Shown: positions 19,643-30,062, counted from the stretch's first letter. The stretch: 57,734 bases of DNA from an uncultured Gammaproteobacteria bacterium (GCA_913060615.1 CAJXUL010000002.1:1-57734); one strand, 5' to 3'. Made by a program: numbers and translations. The notes: generated by a model from the sequence alone, not told the origin.

Positions 19643-21382
19643 TTAGCCTTCGTCGGGCACATCAGAGCGACGTACAAAACTCCGCAGGTCATTGATGCTG
19701 GGGTCATTTTGTTGTGCAAGCTGCGCTCTACGCTGGGCAGATTGATGGGTTTTCACAAGGTGAGCGAGGCCTTCCATGAACTCTTTTTCCAGTGCAGCAT
19801 CATTTAATGCTGAAGGTTTTTTTGCTAAAACAATCACAGCTTCGTAGGAACTTTCATCTGGCCAACGTGCAATAACTTCCTCCGCATCAGTGCAACTTTG
19901 CTCCTGCAAAAGGACCATCAACGCGCCAAGTAGACCAAGTGTGGTGACATGAGCTAACGCCTGTCTTTGTCGCTCGACATCCAATGAGCCCCAAAGACTT
20001 GGACTTTTAACCAAGATTCCCGCAAGACGTTCGCTTAACGCCGCTTCACCTCGTTTGGTTTGCAGTCGAGGCTTCGCAGCCCTAGGAGCACCACCTACAG
20101 GCGCAGCCATACCGCTCATTTCACGGACACGAGCAACAACAAGATCCTTTAAGATGCCTTTCGAAATTTTCTCCACATAGGGATTTGCCACCCCCATAAA
20201 CTTTGCCCGACCATCTAGAGAAGTTAAATCTAAGCCATCGGCTAAGCGCTTTAAGAGAAACTCAATGCCAGGCGTCGCATTATTGACGAAGCCGTCAAAA
20301 GCCTCACGCCCTTGAGCGCGAATAAGTGAATCTGGATCTTCACCATTTGGCAGAAAGACAAATTTTAACTGGCGGTGTTCATTGAGAATAGGCAAGGCGC
20401 TTTCTAACGCTCGCCAAGCAGCAGCGCGCCCGGCTTTATCCCCATCAAAGCAGCAAACAACCTCGTCCGAATATTTGTAGAGCTTTTGGAAGTGCGCCTC
20501 ACCAGTAGCGGTACCCAGGGTCGCAACAGCATTCAGTACACCATTTTGCGCCAGAGCCACAACGTCCATATAACCTTCAACCACAATCAGTCGCTGGATA
20601 TTTCTTAACGCCTTGCGCGCTTCATACAACCCATATAATTCCTGCCCCTTGAAGAACACTGGGGTTTCCGGGGAGTTCAAATACTTGGGACCCTCTTCCT
20701 CGCCTAGTTTACGCCCACCAAAGCCAATAACCCGGCCCCGAGTATCACGAATAGGAAACATGATACGGTGCCGAAAGCGATCGTAGACATTGCCCTTATC
20801 ATTTTTAATCGTCAAACCTGCGGTGAGCAATTTAGTCGCATCATGTGCGACAACACTCGACCCTTTAGCCGGCTCGGCAAGTAACGCATCACTTAAAGTA
20901 TGCCAACCTTCAGGCGCATAGCCGACGCCAAAATCTCGCGCCACTTCACCAGTCAGGCCGCGCTTCTTCAAATAGCCGACAGCGTCAGTAGAAGATCGCA
21001 ACTGCGCACGGAAAAAACGCTCGGCCCGTTCCAAGACTTGAAACAAACTGTTGTCGACCTCAATCCGAGGTTTACCGTTTTCTTCACGCGGGACCTCTAA
21101 GCCCAAATCTTTGGCCAACGCCTCAACCGCTTCAACAAATTCCATGCGCTCAAATTTCATAATAAAGGTCAGCGCGGTGCCACTTTCTTGGCAGCCAAAG
21201 CAATGGAAAAATTGTTTGTCTGGACTCACCGAGAAGGAAGGAGATTTTTCGTCGTGAAACGGACACAGCCCTGAGTAATTCTTGCCTGTCTTTTTCAAAG
21301 CCACGCGTCCATCGATCACTTCGACAATGTCTGCGCGATCAATTAGATCATTAATGAAAGCTTGAGGTATTAGGCCAGCCAC
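19643..21382 (-). CDS. dnaG: DNA primase DnaG
   Basis: Makes RNA primers at the replication fork. 579 residues, the E. coli length being 581. N-terminal CHC2 zinc finger CPFH (Cys40, His43) with CFGC (Cys61, Cys64); Toprim core with the metal-binding Glu in VVEGYMDVVAL and the Asp pair in CFDGDKAGR; helicase-binding C-terminal domain. ATG at 21382. Middle gene of the macromolecular synthesis cluster. Confidence 0.98.
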   Translation of the reverse strand: MAGLIPQAFINDLIDRADIVEVIDGRVALKKTGKNYSGLCPFHDEKSPSFSVSPDKQFFHCFGCQESGTALTFIMKFERMEFVEAVEALAKDLGLEVPREENGKPRIEVDNSLFQVLERAERFFRAQLRSSTDAVGYLKKRGLTGEVARDFGVGYAPEGWHTLSDALLAEPAKGSSVVAHDATKLLTAGLTIKNDKGNVYDRFRHRIMFPIRDTRGRVIGFGGRKLGEEEGPKYLNSPETPVFFKGQELYGLYEARKALRNIQRLIVVEGYMDVVALAQNGVLNAVATLGTATGEAHFQKLYKYSDEVVCCFDGDKAGRAAAWRALESALPILNEHRQLKFVFLPNGEDPDSLIRAQGREAFDGFVNNATPGIEFLLKRLADGLDLTSLDGRAKFMGVANPYVEKISKGILKDLVVARVREMSGMAAPVGGAPRAAKPRLQTKRGEAALSERLAGILVKSPSLWGSLDVERQRQALAHVTTLGLLGALMVLLQEQSCTDAEEVIARWPDESSYEAVIVLAKKPSALNDAALEKEFMEGLAHLVKTHQSAQRRAQLAQQNDPSINDLRSFVRRSDVPDEG

Positions 21383-21572
21383 TCGTTTTATGCGTCTATT
21401 AATTAATATTCAAGGAATGAAGGAGAGTATCACAGCTAGGCAATTTGAGGGGTGTACGAGGCGCAAATGATGGTTGAGTGAAGACGGTGTAAGCGCTCAA
21501 CTTTATCGGGCACTGGACTCAGGGTACTAACCTCAGAGAACTAAACAGTGCAAGCTAAACGGCGTGAAAGAA

Positions 21573-22031
21573 CTACGCCAGTTTGGCTTTGACCAATGCG
21601 CTGGCTTTCCCCATATCAACCCGGCCTTCGCCCTGGATTTTTAACAAGGCCATGACCTTACCCATGTCTTGCATACCAGCAGCACCAGATTGCTCAATTA
21701 ATGAGGCGACAAATGCTTCCAACTCTTCAGGTTCCATCTGGGCAGGCAGAAAACCTTCAATAATGGCTATTTCGTAAGCTTCTATCTCGGCTAAGTCGTC
21801 TCGACCCGCCTTCTTAAATTGACTCATCGCGTCTTGGCGCTGTTTCAGCATTTTATTCAACACCGTCATAACGTCGTCATCGCTTACTTCACGACGCTCA
21901 TCCACCTCAATACGTTTAACTTCAGAGTTGACCATTCTTAACGTTGCAACGCGCTGTTTATCGCGTGCTCGCATAGCATCTTTGGTTGCATGCAACAGCG
22001 TGGCTTTTAACTCGGACTTTATTTCAGACAT
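21573..22031 (-). CDS. yqeY: GatB/YqeY domain-containing protein
   Basis: 152-residue helical protein of the YqeY family (MSEIKSELKATLLHATKDAMRARDKQRVATLRMVNSEVKR...). The fold equals the C-terminal tRNA-contacting domain of GatB; free-standing versions are thought to interact with tRNA or amidotransferase complexes, but the role is not established. Its place between rpsU and dnaG is the usual one outside enterics. ATG at 22031. Confidence 0.93.
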   Translation of the reverse strand: MSEIKSELKATLLHATKDAMRARDKQRVATLRMVNSEVKRIEVDERREVSDDDVMTVLNKMLKQRQDAMSQFKKAGRDDLAEIEAYEIAIIEGFLPAQMEPEELEAFVASLIEQSGAAGMQDMGKVMALLKIQGEGRVDMGKASALVKAKLA

Positions 22032-22166
22032 GGAACGTCACTCTTAAAATGGAGTATGAAGGAAATTCAGGTGGGGCATTGCAGACCCACCTTGTGATGA
22101 GTCTAACAACTAGAAGATGCTTGGGCTAGCAAGCTTTCTGCCTGCCGGCCCTCTAGCTTTTAAGCT

Positions 22167-22192
22167 CTAGCTCTTTTGTCTAGCTCTTTTGT
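22167..22192 (+). repeat. 13-bp direct repeat at rpsU 3' end
   Basis: CTAGCTCTTTTGT occurs twice in tandem, ending right at the rpsU stop codon, with another CTAG following. Confidence 0.65.
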
Positions 22193-22408
22193 CTAGTAAG
22201 AGCGCTCAAACTTGCGCGTTTCACGCTGGAGCTTCTTAATATGACGCTTTACAGCCGCCGCAGCTTTACGCTTGCGTACTGCTGTAGGCTTCTCATAAAA
22301 CTCGCGTCGACGCACTTCTGAAAGTACTCCGGCTTTTTCACATGAGCGCTTAAAGCGGCGTAATGCGATATCGAATGGTTCGTTCTCTTTGACTCTTACG
22401 TGAGGCAT
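22193..22408 (-). CDS. rpsU: 30S ribosomal protein S21
   Basis: 71-residue basic protein of the small ribosomal subunit that helps base-pair the anti-Shine-Dalgarno region. Sequence begins [23 protein letters not shown] and ends with a Lys/Arg-rich tail, as in all S21 proteins. First gene of the rpsU-yqeY-dnaG-rpoD cluster, with a good sigma-70 promoter upstream (22439-22467). Divergent from tsaD. Confidence 0.97.
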   Translation of the reverse strand: MPHVRVKENEPFDIALRRFKRSCEKAGVLSEVRRREFYEKPTAVRKRKAAAAVKRHIKKLQRETRKFERSY

Positions 22409-22794
22409 ATGTTGTCTTGAAAGCTGATAAGGGCGCGGATTTTACACATTGCCCACTGAACCAGCAACCAACTTTGCGCGGATTATCCAATCTAACGCAC
22501 TTTCTTTTGCATAAGAGCGGCAAAACCGGGCAAATGACCTCTAGCACCTTCCAAAACAACACAACACAACACAACATTCAAACACCATGAACAACACCCC
22601 CCACCAGACACTGGCCTACTAGCTCAACCAAGACTAAAACTAACTTACAAAGCAATCACCCCAATGCTTACCATACTCTCCACCACTTAAAGGGCACCTC
22701 CTCTGAGTGACTGATTGCGCAAAACTCTCCTCTCGCCAATGGATTCATCGCAATCTCCAAAGATATAAACAACCAGATTAGGTACCATAGCCCA
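22409..22794. other. Divergent intergenic region rpsU / tsaD
   Basis: 386 bp separating divergent rpsU and tsaD. The rpsU promoter lies at 22439-22467. The middle part has AC-rich low-complexity sequence (ACAACACAACACAACA near 22557-22575). No tsaD promoter could be chosen with confidence, and no ORF or RNA gene is visible. Confidence 0.5.
22439..22467 (-). promoter_or_regulatory. Sigma-70 promoter of rpsU
   Basis: On the minus strand TTGCTG (22467-22462), a 17-nt spacer and TAAAAT (22444-22439), close to the TTGACA/TATAAT consensus with ideal spacing. Transcription would start near 22432, about 24 nt before the rpsU ATG. Confidence 0.7.
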
Positions 22795-23805
22795 ATGCTA
22801 ATTTTAGGTATTGAATCATCCTGTGACGAGACGGGCCTAGCCCTCTACGACACAGAAAAGGGCTTAATAAGCCAGGCCCTACACAGCCAAGTGGACTTGC
22901 ACGCAGACTATGGTGGCGTGGTCCCGGAGCTGGCCTCGCGCGACCACGTGCGCAAAATAACGCCACTTACTCGCCTAGTGCTAAAAGACGCCAACAAATC
23001 ATTATCTGACCTCGACGGCATTGCCTACACTGCGGGTCCTGGGCTCATGGGCGCGCTATTGGTGGGCGCTTCTTTTGCAAAGAGCCTTGCTTGGTCTTTG
23101 AATATTCCGTCCATCGGCGTGCATCATATGGAAGCACACTTACTGGCACCGCTCATTGACGGCAACAACCCGCCCGAACTGCCCTTTATGGCACTCCTTG
23201 TTTCCGGGGGACATACTCAATTAGTACATGTAAAAGCATTAGGCGACTATGCGATTTTAGGTGAGTCATTAGATGACGCTGCGGGCGAAGCCTTCGACAA
23301 AACCGCAAAGCTACTTGGCTTGGGCTATCCCGGCGGACCAAAAATAGCCGCCAAGGCGGAGTTCGGAGACCCTAAAAGGTTCAAGTTTCCGCGTCCAATG
23401 ACCGACCGACCAGGCTTAGACTTCAGTTTCAGTGGTCTCAAAACATTTGCGCTAAATACCGTGCACAATAATTCGCCATTAAATGAACAAGACAAAGCCG
23501 ATATTGCATTGGCGTTTGAGCTTGCCGCAGTAGATACGCTGAGCATTAAATGTAAGCGCGCCATTGAACAAACCAAGGTAAAGCACTTAGTCATTGCCGG
23601 TGGCGTGAGTGCAAATACCCGACTTAGAGAAAAATTGACCAGCAGCCTCAATGCCGAAGTCATCTATGCACCGCTGGAACTTTGTACTGACAACGGCGCA
23701 ATGATTGCCTACGCAGGCGCTCTACGCCTGCAAGCGGGACAGCGCAGTGACCTGGGCATAACTACCAAAGCGCGCTGGCCTATGGACCAGCTAGAACCCA
23801 TCTAG
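22795..23805 (+). CDS. tsaD: tRNA N6-threonylcarbamoyladenosine synthase subunit TsaD
   Basis: Transfers threonylcarbamoyl from TC-AMP to A37 of ANN-decoding tRNAs, in complex with TsaB and TsaE. 336 residues. Seen: N-terminal [11 protein letters not shown], metal-binding histidines in GVHHMEAH (~110-115), nucleotide loops LVSGGHTQL and [11 protein letters not shown], and Asp in [13 protein letters not shown]. One of its substrates would be the intron-bearing tRNA-Ile in this window. Plus strand, followed 15 bp later by folB. Confidence 0.97.
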   Translation: MLILGIESSCDETGLALYDTEKGLISQALHSQVDLHADYGGVVPELASRDHVRKITPLTRLVLKDANKSLSDLDGIAYTAGPGLMGALLVGASFAKSLAWSLNIPSIGVHHMEAHLLAPLIDGNNPPELPFMALLVSGGHTQLVHVKALGDYAILGESLDDAAGEAFDKTAKLLGLGYPGGPKIAAKAEFGDPKRFKFPRPMTDRPGLDFSFSGLKTFALNTVHNNSPLNEQDKADIALAFELAAVDTLSIKCKRAIEQTKVKHLVIAGGVSANTRLREKLTSSLNAEVIYAPLELCTDNGAMIAYAGALRLQAGQRSDLGITTKARWPMDQLEPI

Positions 23806-23820
23806 ATAACCGTAAACACA

Positions 23821-24195
23821 ATGACCCAAACGACTCAAACTAGCTCGGACAAAATTTTTGTTAATAACCTGCGCGTGCAAGCGATATTAGGCATTTACCC
23901 ATTAGAGCGAGAACAATCTCAGGAAGTGGTTATAACTTTAGAAATTGACACCGACTGCAGTAAAGCCGCAGCGTCCAAAGACCTTGCGGACAGTTTGGAC
24001 TATGCGACCCTAGCGCACGCAGTGGCCGAGCTCACCATCAACGGTAAGTACCTGCTCATTGAAACGTTAATAGAAGACATTGCCCAACACTGTTTACGGC
24101 AGCCACTGGTCCAAGGCGTCAGTGTACAAGTAGAAAAACCTCAGGCTGTGTCACGCGCTGATTCCGTAGGCATCAAAATTTACCGCTACAACTGA
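23821..24195 (+). CDS. folB: Dihydroneopterin aldolase
   Basis: Cleaves 7,8-dihydroneopterin to 6-hydroxymethyl-dihydropterin and glycolaldehyde in folate synthesis. 124 residues: [21 protein letters not shown] at the N-terminus, the catalytic-region ESLI-like [10 protein letters not shown] (~80-89), and [21 protein letters not shown] near the end. It follows tsaD closely and its last 10 nt overlap the end of the convergent cca gene. Confidence 0.94.
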   Translation: MTQTTQTSSDKIFVNNLRVQAILGIYPLEREQSQEVVITLEIDTDCSKAAASKDLADSLDYATLAHAVAELTINGKYLLIETLIEDIAQHCLRQPLVQGVSVQVEKPQAVSRADSVGIKIYRYN

Positions 24196-25250
24196 GCTGC
24201 AAGCCAAGCTGTGCGTTTTACGGCTAAGGCTTCTCCAAAGGCCTTACCCTGAAGACCTACTTTTTCATCAGGCGTCATTTCAACCGCTTTTAGACTTTCC
24301 GCAATAGGCGCCAACTGAGCTATCGTCGTCCGCCTTTGCGTTGGGTCTGGCAACAAATTCAGTACCGCAAGCAAACGCTCTTGCGAGTGCAGGACCTGCA
24401 GAGATACCAAACTGCCATAGAGTGACGCCACTGGCGTTTCACGAAAATTCATTAGCAGTTGCAAGTGTTGGCAGCGATCCACGGCCAGCTGAAGGTAACT
24501 ATGCGGCACACGCAGGCGCTCAGCCAATGTACGATAATTTTCTTCAGTGAAGGGTAAATGCGCAAAACATTCGACCGCTGAGCCACCAAAATTGTTGCAT
24601 TGGGGCCAAATTTCTAACAACTCGGGCAGCCAGTGATGCAATCCTCCGCAGTCGTTTAACACTTGAAAAAACCGCTTAGGATTAAGCGCCGCAAGGGCTT
24701 TTGACATCTCCTGCCATACCCGCTCTGCTGACAAAGTCTTCAATTCGCCCTCGATAGCCATGTCACACATCAGCGCCATGGTTTCATCAGCAACGTTAAA
24801 TTCTGTCAGCGTGGCCGCAAATCTGGCCACACGAAACACACGCAGAGGATCCTCGGCAAAAGCTGGCGAGACGTGACGTAAAACCTTTGCGCGCAAATCT
24901 ACTTGACCGTTATAGGGATCAATCAAGGTGCCATCAGACGCCTTCGCTATGGCATTGATGGTTAGGTCACGTCGCAGCAAATCTTCTTCCAACGTGACTA
25001 TCGGACTGGCGTCGACCTGAAAGCCGGTATGCCCCTGACCACGTTTACGCTCGGTTCGAGCTAAGGCATATTCTTCTTTGCTTTCTGGGTGCAAAAATAC
25101 TGGAAAATCACGACCAATCTGGACAAAACCCAAATCTATGAGTTGTTCGGGCGTACTGCCAACCACAACCCAATCACGGTCGCCTGGCGTACGCCCAAGA
25201 AGTTCATCTCGCACTGCACCACCGACTATATGACTCTGAATATTTTCCAT
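24186..25250 (-). CDS. cca: CCA tRNA nucleotidyltransferase, without HD domain
   Basis: Adds or repairs the 3' CCA of tRNAs. 354 residues, class II nucleotidyltransferase: [11 protein letters not shown] (~10-20), the metal aspartates in [21 protein letters not shown] (~90-102) and [14 protein letters not shown] (~137-150). E. coli Cca (412 residues) has an HD phosphohydrolase domain; here the HD core (HDLGK-type motif) is not found and the sequence runs straight from PELLEIWP to [11 protein letters not shown], so phosphatase activities are probably absent. ATG at 25250, without an obvious ribosome site. The one tRNA gene in the window encodes CCA, so repair is the likely main task. Confidence 0.93.
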   Translation of the reverse strand: MENIQSHIVGGAVRDELLGRTPGDRDWVVVGSTPEQLIDLGFVQIGRDFPVFLHPESKEEYALARTERKRGQGHTGFQVDASPIVTLEEDLLRRDLTINAIAKASDGTLIDPYNGQVDLRAKVLRHVSPAFAEDPLRVFRVARFAATLTEFNVADETMALMCDMAIEGELKTLSAERVWQEMSKALAALNPKRFFQVLNDCGGLHHWLPELLEIWPQCNNFGGSAVECFAHLPFTEENYRTLAERLRVPHSYLQLAVDRCQHLQLLMNFRETPVASLYGSLVSLQVLHSQERLLAVLNLLPDPTQRRTTIAQLAPIAESLKAVEMTPDEKVGLQGKAFGEALAVKRTAWLAAQL

Positions 25251-25440
25251 AACAGGAGTTTACAAGATAGCGGCAAGTTACTGCATATAGAAAGTGGGCT
25301 TTTTGCGGGCGTGTGTAACCTAGTGCGCAGGCTTTAGTTCAATCTGTCTCTACGCTTAGTCAGTTGCGATAAATTGGCGACCAGTCAGTCGAGGTCACAC
25401 AGTGGCGATGAAACTTTGCTACAAGAGAGAGTGAATTGGC

Positions 25441-26280
25441 CTAGTGAGCGGACTGACGCGTAACTTCTCCAGTCTCCAAACAATAAGCGGTTAAAAACCG
25501 CCCCCAAACACAACCCGTATCCAGTGCAATGTGCTTGGCAGAGTGAGTTACGCCGTTCAGTGAAGCCCAATGACCAAATAGAATTGTTTCAGCTCGTTCT
25601 TGCCCTTTTTGTTCCGGCGCTTGCTCAAACCAAGGCATAAAACCAACAGGTGCATTTTCAATGCCGCCTTTCTCTGCAAAGTTCATCGTACAAGCGGCGT
25701 CAACATAACGCATACGCGTAAAGTAATTAGTGATGATCCGCAGACGATCCATGCCATTTAACGACTCATCCCAACGAGGAGGTTCATTGCCATACATCTT
25801 GGAAAAAAATTCTTTGTAGCTCACTTCTCCAGCGGCGAGCGTAATACCCTCGGCCTGACCAATTACAGCTTCCACTTCCTCAGCGTATGCAAACGCTTGA
25901 GCGCTAGCCCAAAATCCTGGAATCCCTGCATGCACCATAATATGACCATTGTCCTGGTGGGCAAGCTTTTGCTTACGCAGCCAATGGCCAATCTCATAAA
26001 CATCTGGGGCCTGCAGTAAATCTGCAAAAGTGTCTTTGGCCCCAGCTTTATGGCCGCCAAATAAAATCGCCAAAAAATGCAAATCATGGTTACCCAGTAC
26101 AATTTGGCACTGGCTAGAAAGAGCCTTAACACGGCGTAATAACTGGAGAGATTCAGGGCCGCGATTGATCAAGTCTCCGGCCAACCAAAGCTCATCAAGA
26201 GCAGAAAAGTTCAACTTTTCTAGCAGAGCATCGAACTGTCGAAGACAGCCCTGAATATCACCTATTGCATAAGTTGCCAT
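25441..26280 (-). CDS. apaH: Symmetrical bis(5'-nucleosyl)-tetraphosphatase
   Basis: Hydrolyses Ap4A to two ADP and also removes Np4 RNA caps in E. coli. 279 residues, calcineurin-like metallophosphatase motifs GDIQGC (7-12), GDLINRGPES (~36-45) and GNHDLHFLA (~63-71), and later HAGIPGFW. ATG at 26280, 11 bp after apaG on the same strand; rsmA-apaG-apaH is a standard group. Confidence 0.96.
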   Translation of the reverse strand: MATYAIGDIQGCLRQFDALLEKLNFSALDELWLAGDLINRGPESLQLLRRVKALSSQCQIVLGNHDLHFLAILFGGHKAGAKDTFADLLQAPDVYEIGHWLRKQKLAHQDNGHIMVHAGIPGFWASAQAFAYAEEVEAVIGQAEGITLAAGEVSYKEFFSKMYGNEPPRWDESLNGMDRLRIITNYFTRMRYVDAACTMNFAEKGGIENAPVGFMPWFEQAPEQKGQERAETILFGHWASLNGVTHSAKHIALDTGCVWGRFLTAYCLETGEVTRQSAH

Positions 26281-26291
26281 ATCATCTACTA

Positions 26292-26663
26292 CTAATGTAG
26301 GGCGTTAGGAACCAATAACGAAAAGATGGGAATGGGTACATCCATTTTTTCGCCACCGTCAGTTTGAAACTCGTAGGAGCCCTGCATAGAACCTACCGGG
26401 GTCTTAAGGATGGCGCCACTTGAATAACGGAACCCTTCTCCTGGTTTCAACCAAGGTTGCTGGCCAATCACACCCGGCCCCTTAACCTCTTCTACTTCAC
26501 CCTGACCATCTGTTATAACCCAGTGTCGACTGAGCAACTGACTGGTTTGTTCACTATTATTTTTGATAGTGATGGTATAACCAAAAACAAAGCGCTGCGC
26601 TTCGGGGTCTGATTGGTCTGCTAAATACTGGGATTCAACGCTGACTTGGATATATTTTTCCAC
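26292..26663 (-). CDS. apaG: ApaG domain protein
   Basis: 123-residue protein with the ApaG/DUF525 immunoglobulin-like fold: YTITIKNNSEQTSQLLSRHWVITD (~29-52), EEVKGPGVIGQQPWLKPGEGFRYSSGA and GSMQGSYEF. It was linked to cobalt resistance and magnesium efflux in Salmonella, but the molecular role is unclear. Start is GTG at 26663. Confidence 0.94.
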   Translation of the reverse strand: MEKYIQVSVESQYLADQSDPEAQRFVFGYTITIKNNSEQTSQLLSRHWVITDGQGEVEEVKGPGVIGQQPWLKPGEGFRYSSGAILKTPVGSMQGSYEFQTDGGEKMDVPIPIFSLLVPNALH

Positions 26664-26785
26664 AGAAACTTTCCGACCTATGTTGATTTAAACGTATTTG
26701 CTGCTCTTGTTTGCATCTCTACTACTGATTGTAGGCAAATGGCCAAGAACAGCGCTAACGCAACGCAAGTTGCGCCGCTTATGAC

Positions 26786-27586
26786 CTAAATTTTGACAGG
26801 ATTAGCCGCAGCCCATTGAGCCAGCTGAATAAATTGCTCCACTGTCACATCGTCAGCTCTCAAGCCTGAGTCGACATCTACTTCTTGCCAATTAATCGCT
26901 AAATTTTTCAACGCGTTTGAGAGCCTTTTACGCCGCGCAGAAAATGCCATCCGCAGCACTTGATCTAAATTCTGCCGAGCGACCGGCAAATGTGCATTGG
27001 CAATGGGGGTAATACGGATCACCGAAGAATCTACTTTCGGCGGCGGCGTAAAACTCTCCGGACCCACATCAAACAAGTAATCGACCCTTGCGGTGACTTG
27101 AATCATAACGCTAAGTCGACCCCAGGCCTTAGTGCCAGGAATAGCACTTAACCGGCTGGCCATTTCTTTTTGCAACATAAAGTGCATATCGCCAATAGTG
27201 CCTGGCGCCACCAGAACATGATCAATCAACTTAATGATCAGAGGCGATGAAATGTTATAAGGCAAGTTGCCTACCACTCTCCAGGGCGGGCCATCAACAA
27301 CTGCGCCTCCGGAGAAAACCTCGTTCAGGTCAACTCTCAGTATGTCCTGATTTATGACATTAATATTTGGATAGCGCTTGGGTAGCAGCGGCGCCAAATC
27401 TCGATCAATTTCGACAGCCAAATAGTGCATGCCTTCATTGGCATATAAATAATCCGTTAGCGCGCCCTGTCCAGGGCCAATTTCTAAAACTCTATCACCA
27501 GTTTTGAGTCGTATGGCATCGGCCATACCTTGCAACACTCCTTGGTCATGCAAAAAGTGTTGTCCAAAGCGTTTACGAGGGCGCAT
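26786..27586 (-). CDS. rsmA: 16S rRNA (A1518/A1519) dimethyltransferase
   Basis: Dimethylates two adjacent adenines in helix 45 of 16S rRNA, a late step in 30S assembly. 266 residues: RKRFGQHFLHDQ (4-15), SAM motif VLEIGPGQGALTDYL (~33-47), catalytic NLPYNISSPLI (~108-118), and the basic C-terminal domain with FSARRKRLSNALKN. ATG at 27586. Its first 14 nt overlap the end of pdxA. Confidence 0.97.
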   Translation of the reverse strand: MRPRKRFGQHFLHDQGVLQGMADAIRLKTGDRVLEIGPGQGALTDYLYANEGMHYLAVEIDRDLAPLLPKRYPNINVINQDILRVDLNEVFSGGAVVDGPPWRVVGNLPYNISSPLIIKLIDHVLVAPGTIGDMHFMLQKEMASRLSAIPGTKAWGRLSVMIQVTARVDYLFDVGPESFTPPPKVDSSVIRITPIANAHLPVARQNLDQVLRMAFSARRKRLSNALKNLAINWQEVDVDSGLRADDVTVEQFIQLAQWAAANPVKI

Positions 27587-28553
27587 TAATTTCCTTATTC
27601 GAAGTCAGTTCAGACGCCACCTCAAGGGCAGCCAAAAGGCTGCCCATATCTGCGTTGCCCGACCCTGCTATATCTAGGGCGGTACCGTGATCTACCGAGG
27701 TTCGGATAAAAGGCAAGCCCAACGTAACGTTGACCGCTTCACCAAACCCAGAATATTTCAATACTGGTAAACCTTGGTCATGAAACATGGACATTACCGC
27801 ATCTGCTTGTTTTAGATACTTTGGCGTAAACAGCGTATCTGCGGGCAAAGGCCCAATAAGATTCATGCCTTGGCTACGTAAGCGCTCACATACCGGTTCA
27901 ATGATGTCTATTTCTTCTGAGCCTAAATGCCCGCCCTCCCCTGCATGGGGGTTCAAACCCGCCACCAATATACGCGGTTGAGCCACAGCAAATTGCTGAC
28001 GCAGTGTGTTGTTCAATATGTGTAACCGACGCTCTAAAAGAGGCTGAGTTAAAGCCTTTGAGACTTGCGCCAGGGGCAAATGAGTCGTTGCCAACGCAAC
28101 GCGCATAGCCTTTGTCATTAACAGCATAACAACGTCATCTACGCCTGCCTTTTCAGCGAGATATTCGGTATGTCCACTAAAGGCAATGCCGGCATCGTTA
28201 ACCACTGACTTTTGCATTGGGCCGGTCAACATCGCTGAGAAGTCGCCACTCATACATCCAGCTATCGCCGCGTCAAGAGCTGCCAATACTCCCGGTACAT
28301 TTGCTGTATCTAACTGGCCGGGAGTTACGGCATTAGTTAAGGGCGTATGCAAAACAGTTACATGGCCAGGCTGCAACGTAGGATTCTGCAGATCCTCATT
28401 TAGACTCAATGGTAGTTTCAGCAGCTGGGCGCGAGCGACCAACATGTCTTTATCGGCTATCACTAACCAAGGCACTTGGCGTTCGCACTGCGCAGCTTGA
28501 ACAACCAAGTCAGGACCAATACCCGCAGGCTCCCCAGGGGTGATAGCAATCAT
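27573..28553 (-). CDS. pdxA: 4-hydroxythreonine-4-phosphate dehydrogenase
   Basis: Oxidises 4-phospho-hydroxy-L-threonine in the DXP-dependent pyridoxal 5'-phosphate route. 326 residues: ITPGEPAGIGPDL at the N-terminus, the substrate/metal region GHTEYLAEKAG, the conserved LNPHAGEGGHLGSEE (~199-213), YDQGLPVLK-like MFHDQGLPVLKYSGF and RTSVDHGTALDIAGSG. ATG at 28553. Lies between surA and rsmA, the usual order. Confidence 0.97.
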   Translation of the reverse strand: MIAITPGEPAGIGPDLVVQAAQCERQVPWLVIADKDMLVARAQLLKLPLSLNEDLQNPTLQPGHVTVLHTPLTNAVTPGQLDTANVPGVLAALDAAIAGCMSGDFSAMLTGPMQKSVVNDAGIAFSGHTEYLAEKAGVDDVVMLLMTKAMRVALATTHLPLAQVSKALTQPLLERRLHILNNTLRQQFAVAQPRILVAGLNPHAGEGGHLGSEEIDIIEPVCERLRSQGMNLIGPLPADTLFTPKYLKQADAVMSMFHDQGLPVLKYSGFGEAVNVTLGLPFIRTSVDHGTALDIAGSGNADMGSLLAALEVASELTSNKEINAPS

Positions 28554-28579
28554 ATTAAGAGCGTGTATTGATGCAAATG

Positions 28580-29881
28580 CTAGAGACGCACTTCAACAAA
28601 GGCTTCGTCACGGATCTCTTTCAACCACTCCTGACGCTCTTCTTCAAAACGTCGTCTGTGCAGCAAATCTACCGCCATGTTGCGTCTGGCGTCTTCGCTC
28701 ATGTCTTCTTCACGACGACCTTCAACGGTCAGAACATGCCAACCATACTGGCTTTCAAACGGCTCGCTGATGTCGCCAATAGCAGTCGCGTCCATGACCT
28801 GGGCAAAAATGCTGACAAACTGATCTGGTGTGGCCCAACCCAAATCACCACCATTTAGTGCGCTGCCCGGATCTTCTGAATATTCTTTTGCCAGTGTTGC
28901 AAAATCACCACCCTCAACCAGTTTTATACTCACGTCATTAACAATGGCTTCTGCTTCTTGAAGCGTGCGAATTTCTGAAGGGCGCAGCAAAATGTGTCGC
29001 ACTTTTGTTTGGTCTAAACGCTCGGTGCCTGCGCCACGTTGCTCTAGCAGTTTAATGACGTGAACCGTGCTGCCACTGACGATGGGGTCCGAGACATCAC
29101 CAAGCTGCATGTCTAAAACCGCTTCAGTAAATAGCGTGGGCAACTCGCCAGCTTTACGCCAACCTAAGTCGCCACCTTCCAAAGCCGAACTCGCAGACGA
29201 TCTTGCGATAGCAGTTTGGGCAAAATCTTCACCGCCGCGCAAATCTGCTACCATTTCATTGGCAGACGCAACGGCTTGCTTAACAATTTCTGAAGATGCT
29301 TCATCGTCTAGGCTAATCATGATGTGTCCAACTCGGTACTCATCAGAAAATAGCTGTTTATAAAATGGCGAGTTCAAAAGCCCTTGAACGTCTTGGTCGC
29401 TGATAGAAATACGACGATTAATCATAGCGCGCTGTAATCGTGAGATGACCATTTCGGCCCTTATGTCTTCACGAAACTGACGGAAGCTATTGCCATCCTT
29501 AACCAACTGCTCTTGGAAATCTTGCAAGGTCATATTGTTGTTCTGAGCAAATTGAGCAACCGCGCGGGTGAGGGTTTCATCATCTATGGTGACGCCTCTA
29601 CGCTTGGCCTCTTGCTTCTGAATATTCTCAATAATCAGCCGCTCCATGATTTGGCTGACCAGAATATCGTTAGGCGGTGGCGCAACGCCATTGGCGGTCA
29701 TTGACTTACGCACAGCCTGCAGGCGGTCGACCAACTCACTCACCAGCACTACATCGTCATCAACAACGGCGACAATGGCCTCAAGCTTTTCATAGGCGGC
29801 AAATGTCATGTTCACCGGAGCAATAGCAAGCATGCTCAATGAAAGTATTCCAATTACGTTGCGATAGTTCATTCTGCCCAT
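28580..29881 (-). CDS. surA: Periplasmic chaperone/peptidyl-prolyl isomerase SurA
   Basis: Escorts unfolded outer-membrane proteins, including LptD, to the BAM complex. 433 residues: signal peptide (about 1-28, ending MTFAA), N-terminal chaperone module, then two parvulin domains, each with the hallmark LEGGDLGWRKAGELP and LNGGDLGWATPDQFV (~215 and ~325). Start ATG at 29881; ATG at 29872 is a possible alternative. Placed between lptD and pdxA as in E. coli. Confidence 0.96.
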   Translation of the reverse strand: MGRMNYRNVIGILSLSMLAIAPVNMTFAAYEKLEAIVAVVDDDVVLVSELVDRLQAVRKSMTANGVAPPPNDILVSQIMERLIIENIQKQEAKRRGVTIDDETLTRAVAQFAQNNNMTLQDFQEQLVKDGNSFRQFREDIRAEMVISRLQRAMINRRISISDQDVQGLLNSPFYKQLFSDEYRVGHIMISLDDEASSEIVKQAVASANEMVADLRGGEDFAQTAIARSSASSALEGGDLGWRKAGELPTLFTEAVLDMQLGDVSDPIVSGSTVHVIKLLEQRGAGTERLDQTKVRHILLRPSEIRTLQEAEAIVNDVSIKLVEGGDFATLAKEYSEDPGSALNGGDLGWATPDQFVSIFAQVMDATAIGDISEPFESQYGWHVLTVEGRREEDMSEDARRNMAVDLLHRRRFEEERQEWLKEIRDEAFVEVRL

Positions 29882-29950
29882 CCGTTTAATTAATCATCTA
29901 ATGAAATTGAACAATGGCTACACAGCCAATTACTGATTTTGCCTAACTTT

Positions 29951-29980
29951 ACCTAGCTATAACTAGCTATACCTAACTAT
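29951..29980 (+). repeat. 10-bp tandem repeat, three copies
   Basis: ACCTAGCTAT, AACTAGCTAT and ACCTAACTAT run head to tail in the 181-bp lptD-surA spacer, which otherwise shows nothing. Confidence 0.65.
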
Positions 29981-30062
29981 GTTGCCGCTTTTTTCCGACC
30001 CAGGCTAGAGAGGCACCTGAAAGTTTGGTTAGAGCACTCATTTCTCGCCACCCTTATAACGC